A model generated the notes under the pieces. That model saw only the letters and a list, made by a program, of their open reading frames with translations. It was not told the DNA's origin and ran no database searches. Of a stretch of DNA of 64,000 bases, positions 63,990 through 64,000 are shown one piece after another. The stretch covers positions 10,236,938 to 10,300,937 of the forward strand of contig NC_089312.1 of the NCBI RefSeq assembly GCF_036669915.1, in the 5' to 3' direction. Numbering within the stretch: position 1 is the stretch's first letter; each line of letters opens with the position of its first letter. Both the position numbers and the translations under genes were made by a program. Origin of the DNA: Pocillopora verrucosa. Taxonomy: Eukaryota > Cnidaria > Anthozoa > Scleractinia > Pocilloporidae.

Positions 63990-64000
63990 CTGAAATATAA

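Noticed and set aside
1..64000. CRISPR arrays, operons, rRNA genes, phage or viral genes
   Set aside because: Spliced animal genes throughout; no spaced direct-repeat array, no bacterial gene clustering and no recognisable viral or reverse-transcriptase frame.

Overview
This is eukaryotic nuclear DNA. It is AT-rich, with split genes (GT..AG introns of about 100 bp to over 4 kb) and many short foldback elements, SINE-like copies and dispersed repeats. The gene set (RNF24/122-type RING ligase, smoothelin-like protein, CFAP58, DDRGK1) is animal. The repeat families, especially the 200-bp units ending in 'aaagggttaa', and the two bacterial-style HAD phosphatase genes suggest a hexacorallian cnidarian, probably a stony coral. 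That placement is inference; no species call is possible.

Layout. 1-10 kb: repeat-rich, with one weak candidate two-exon small gene (4551-6956) and a duplicated 0.33-kb block. 11.8-14.9 kb (+): complete RNF24/RNF122-like membrane RING ligase. 18.6-20.7 kb (-): broken HHxxxD acyltransferase gene with in-frame stops and a 530-bp foldback transposon inserted six codons before its ancestral stop. 21-29 kb: a mobile element, then about 7 kb without a recognisable gene. 29.3-38.5 kb (+): smoothelin-like gene in six exons with a C-terminal calponin-homology domain. 41.2-51.3 kb (-): complete 18-exon CFAP58 gene (881 codons), a ciliary coiled-coil protein. 54.0-56.5 and 59.9-61.5 kb (+): tandem paralogous YqaB-like HAD phosphatases with identical intron positions. 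63.5-64.0 kb (-): last two exons of DDRGK1, running off the right edge.

The genes do not form one pathway. RNF24-like and DDRGK1 both belong to ubiquitin or ubiquitin-like (UFM1) ligation; CFAP58 serves the axoneme; smoothelin-like serves actin; the HADs are soluble sugar-phosphate-type phosphatases. All exon models were built by hand from reading frame, splice consensus and remembered family motifs. Phases agree across every junction of RNF24-like, CFAP58, both HADs and DDRGK1. Only the exon 3/4 join of the smoothelin-like gene and a few start codons are uncertain.
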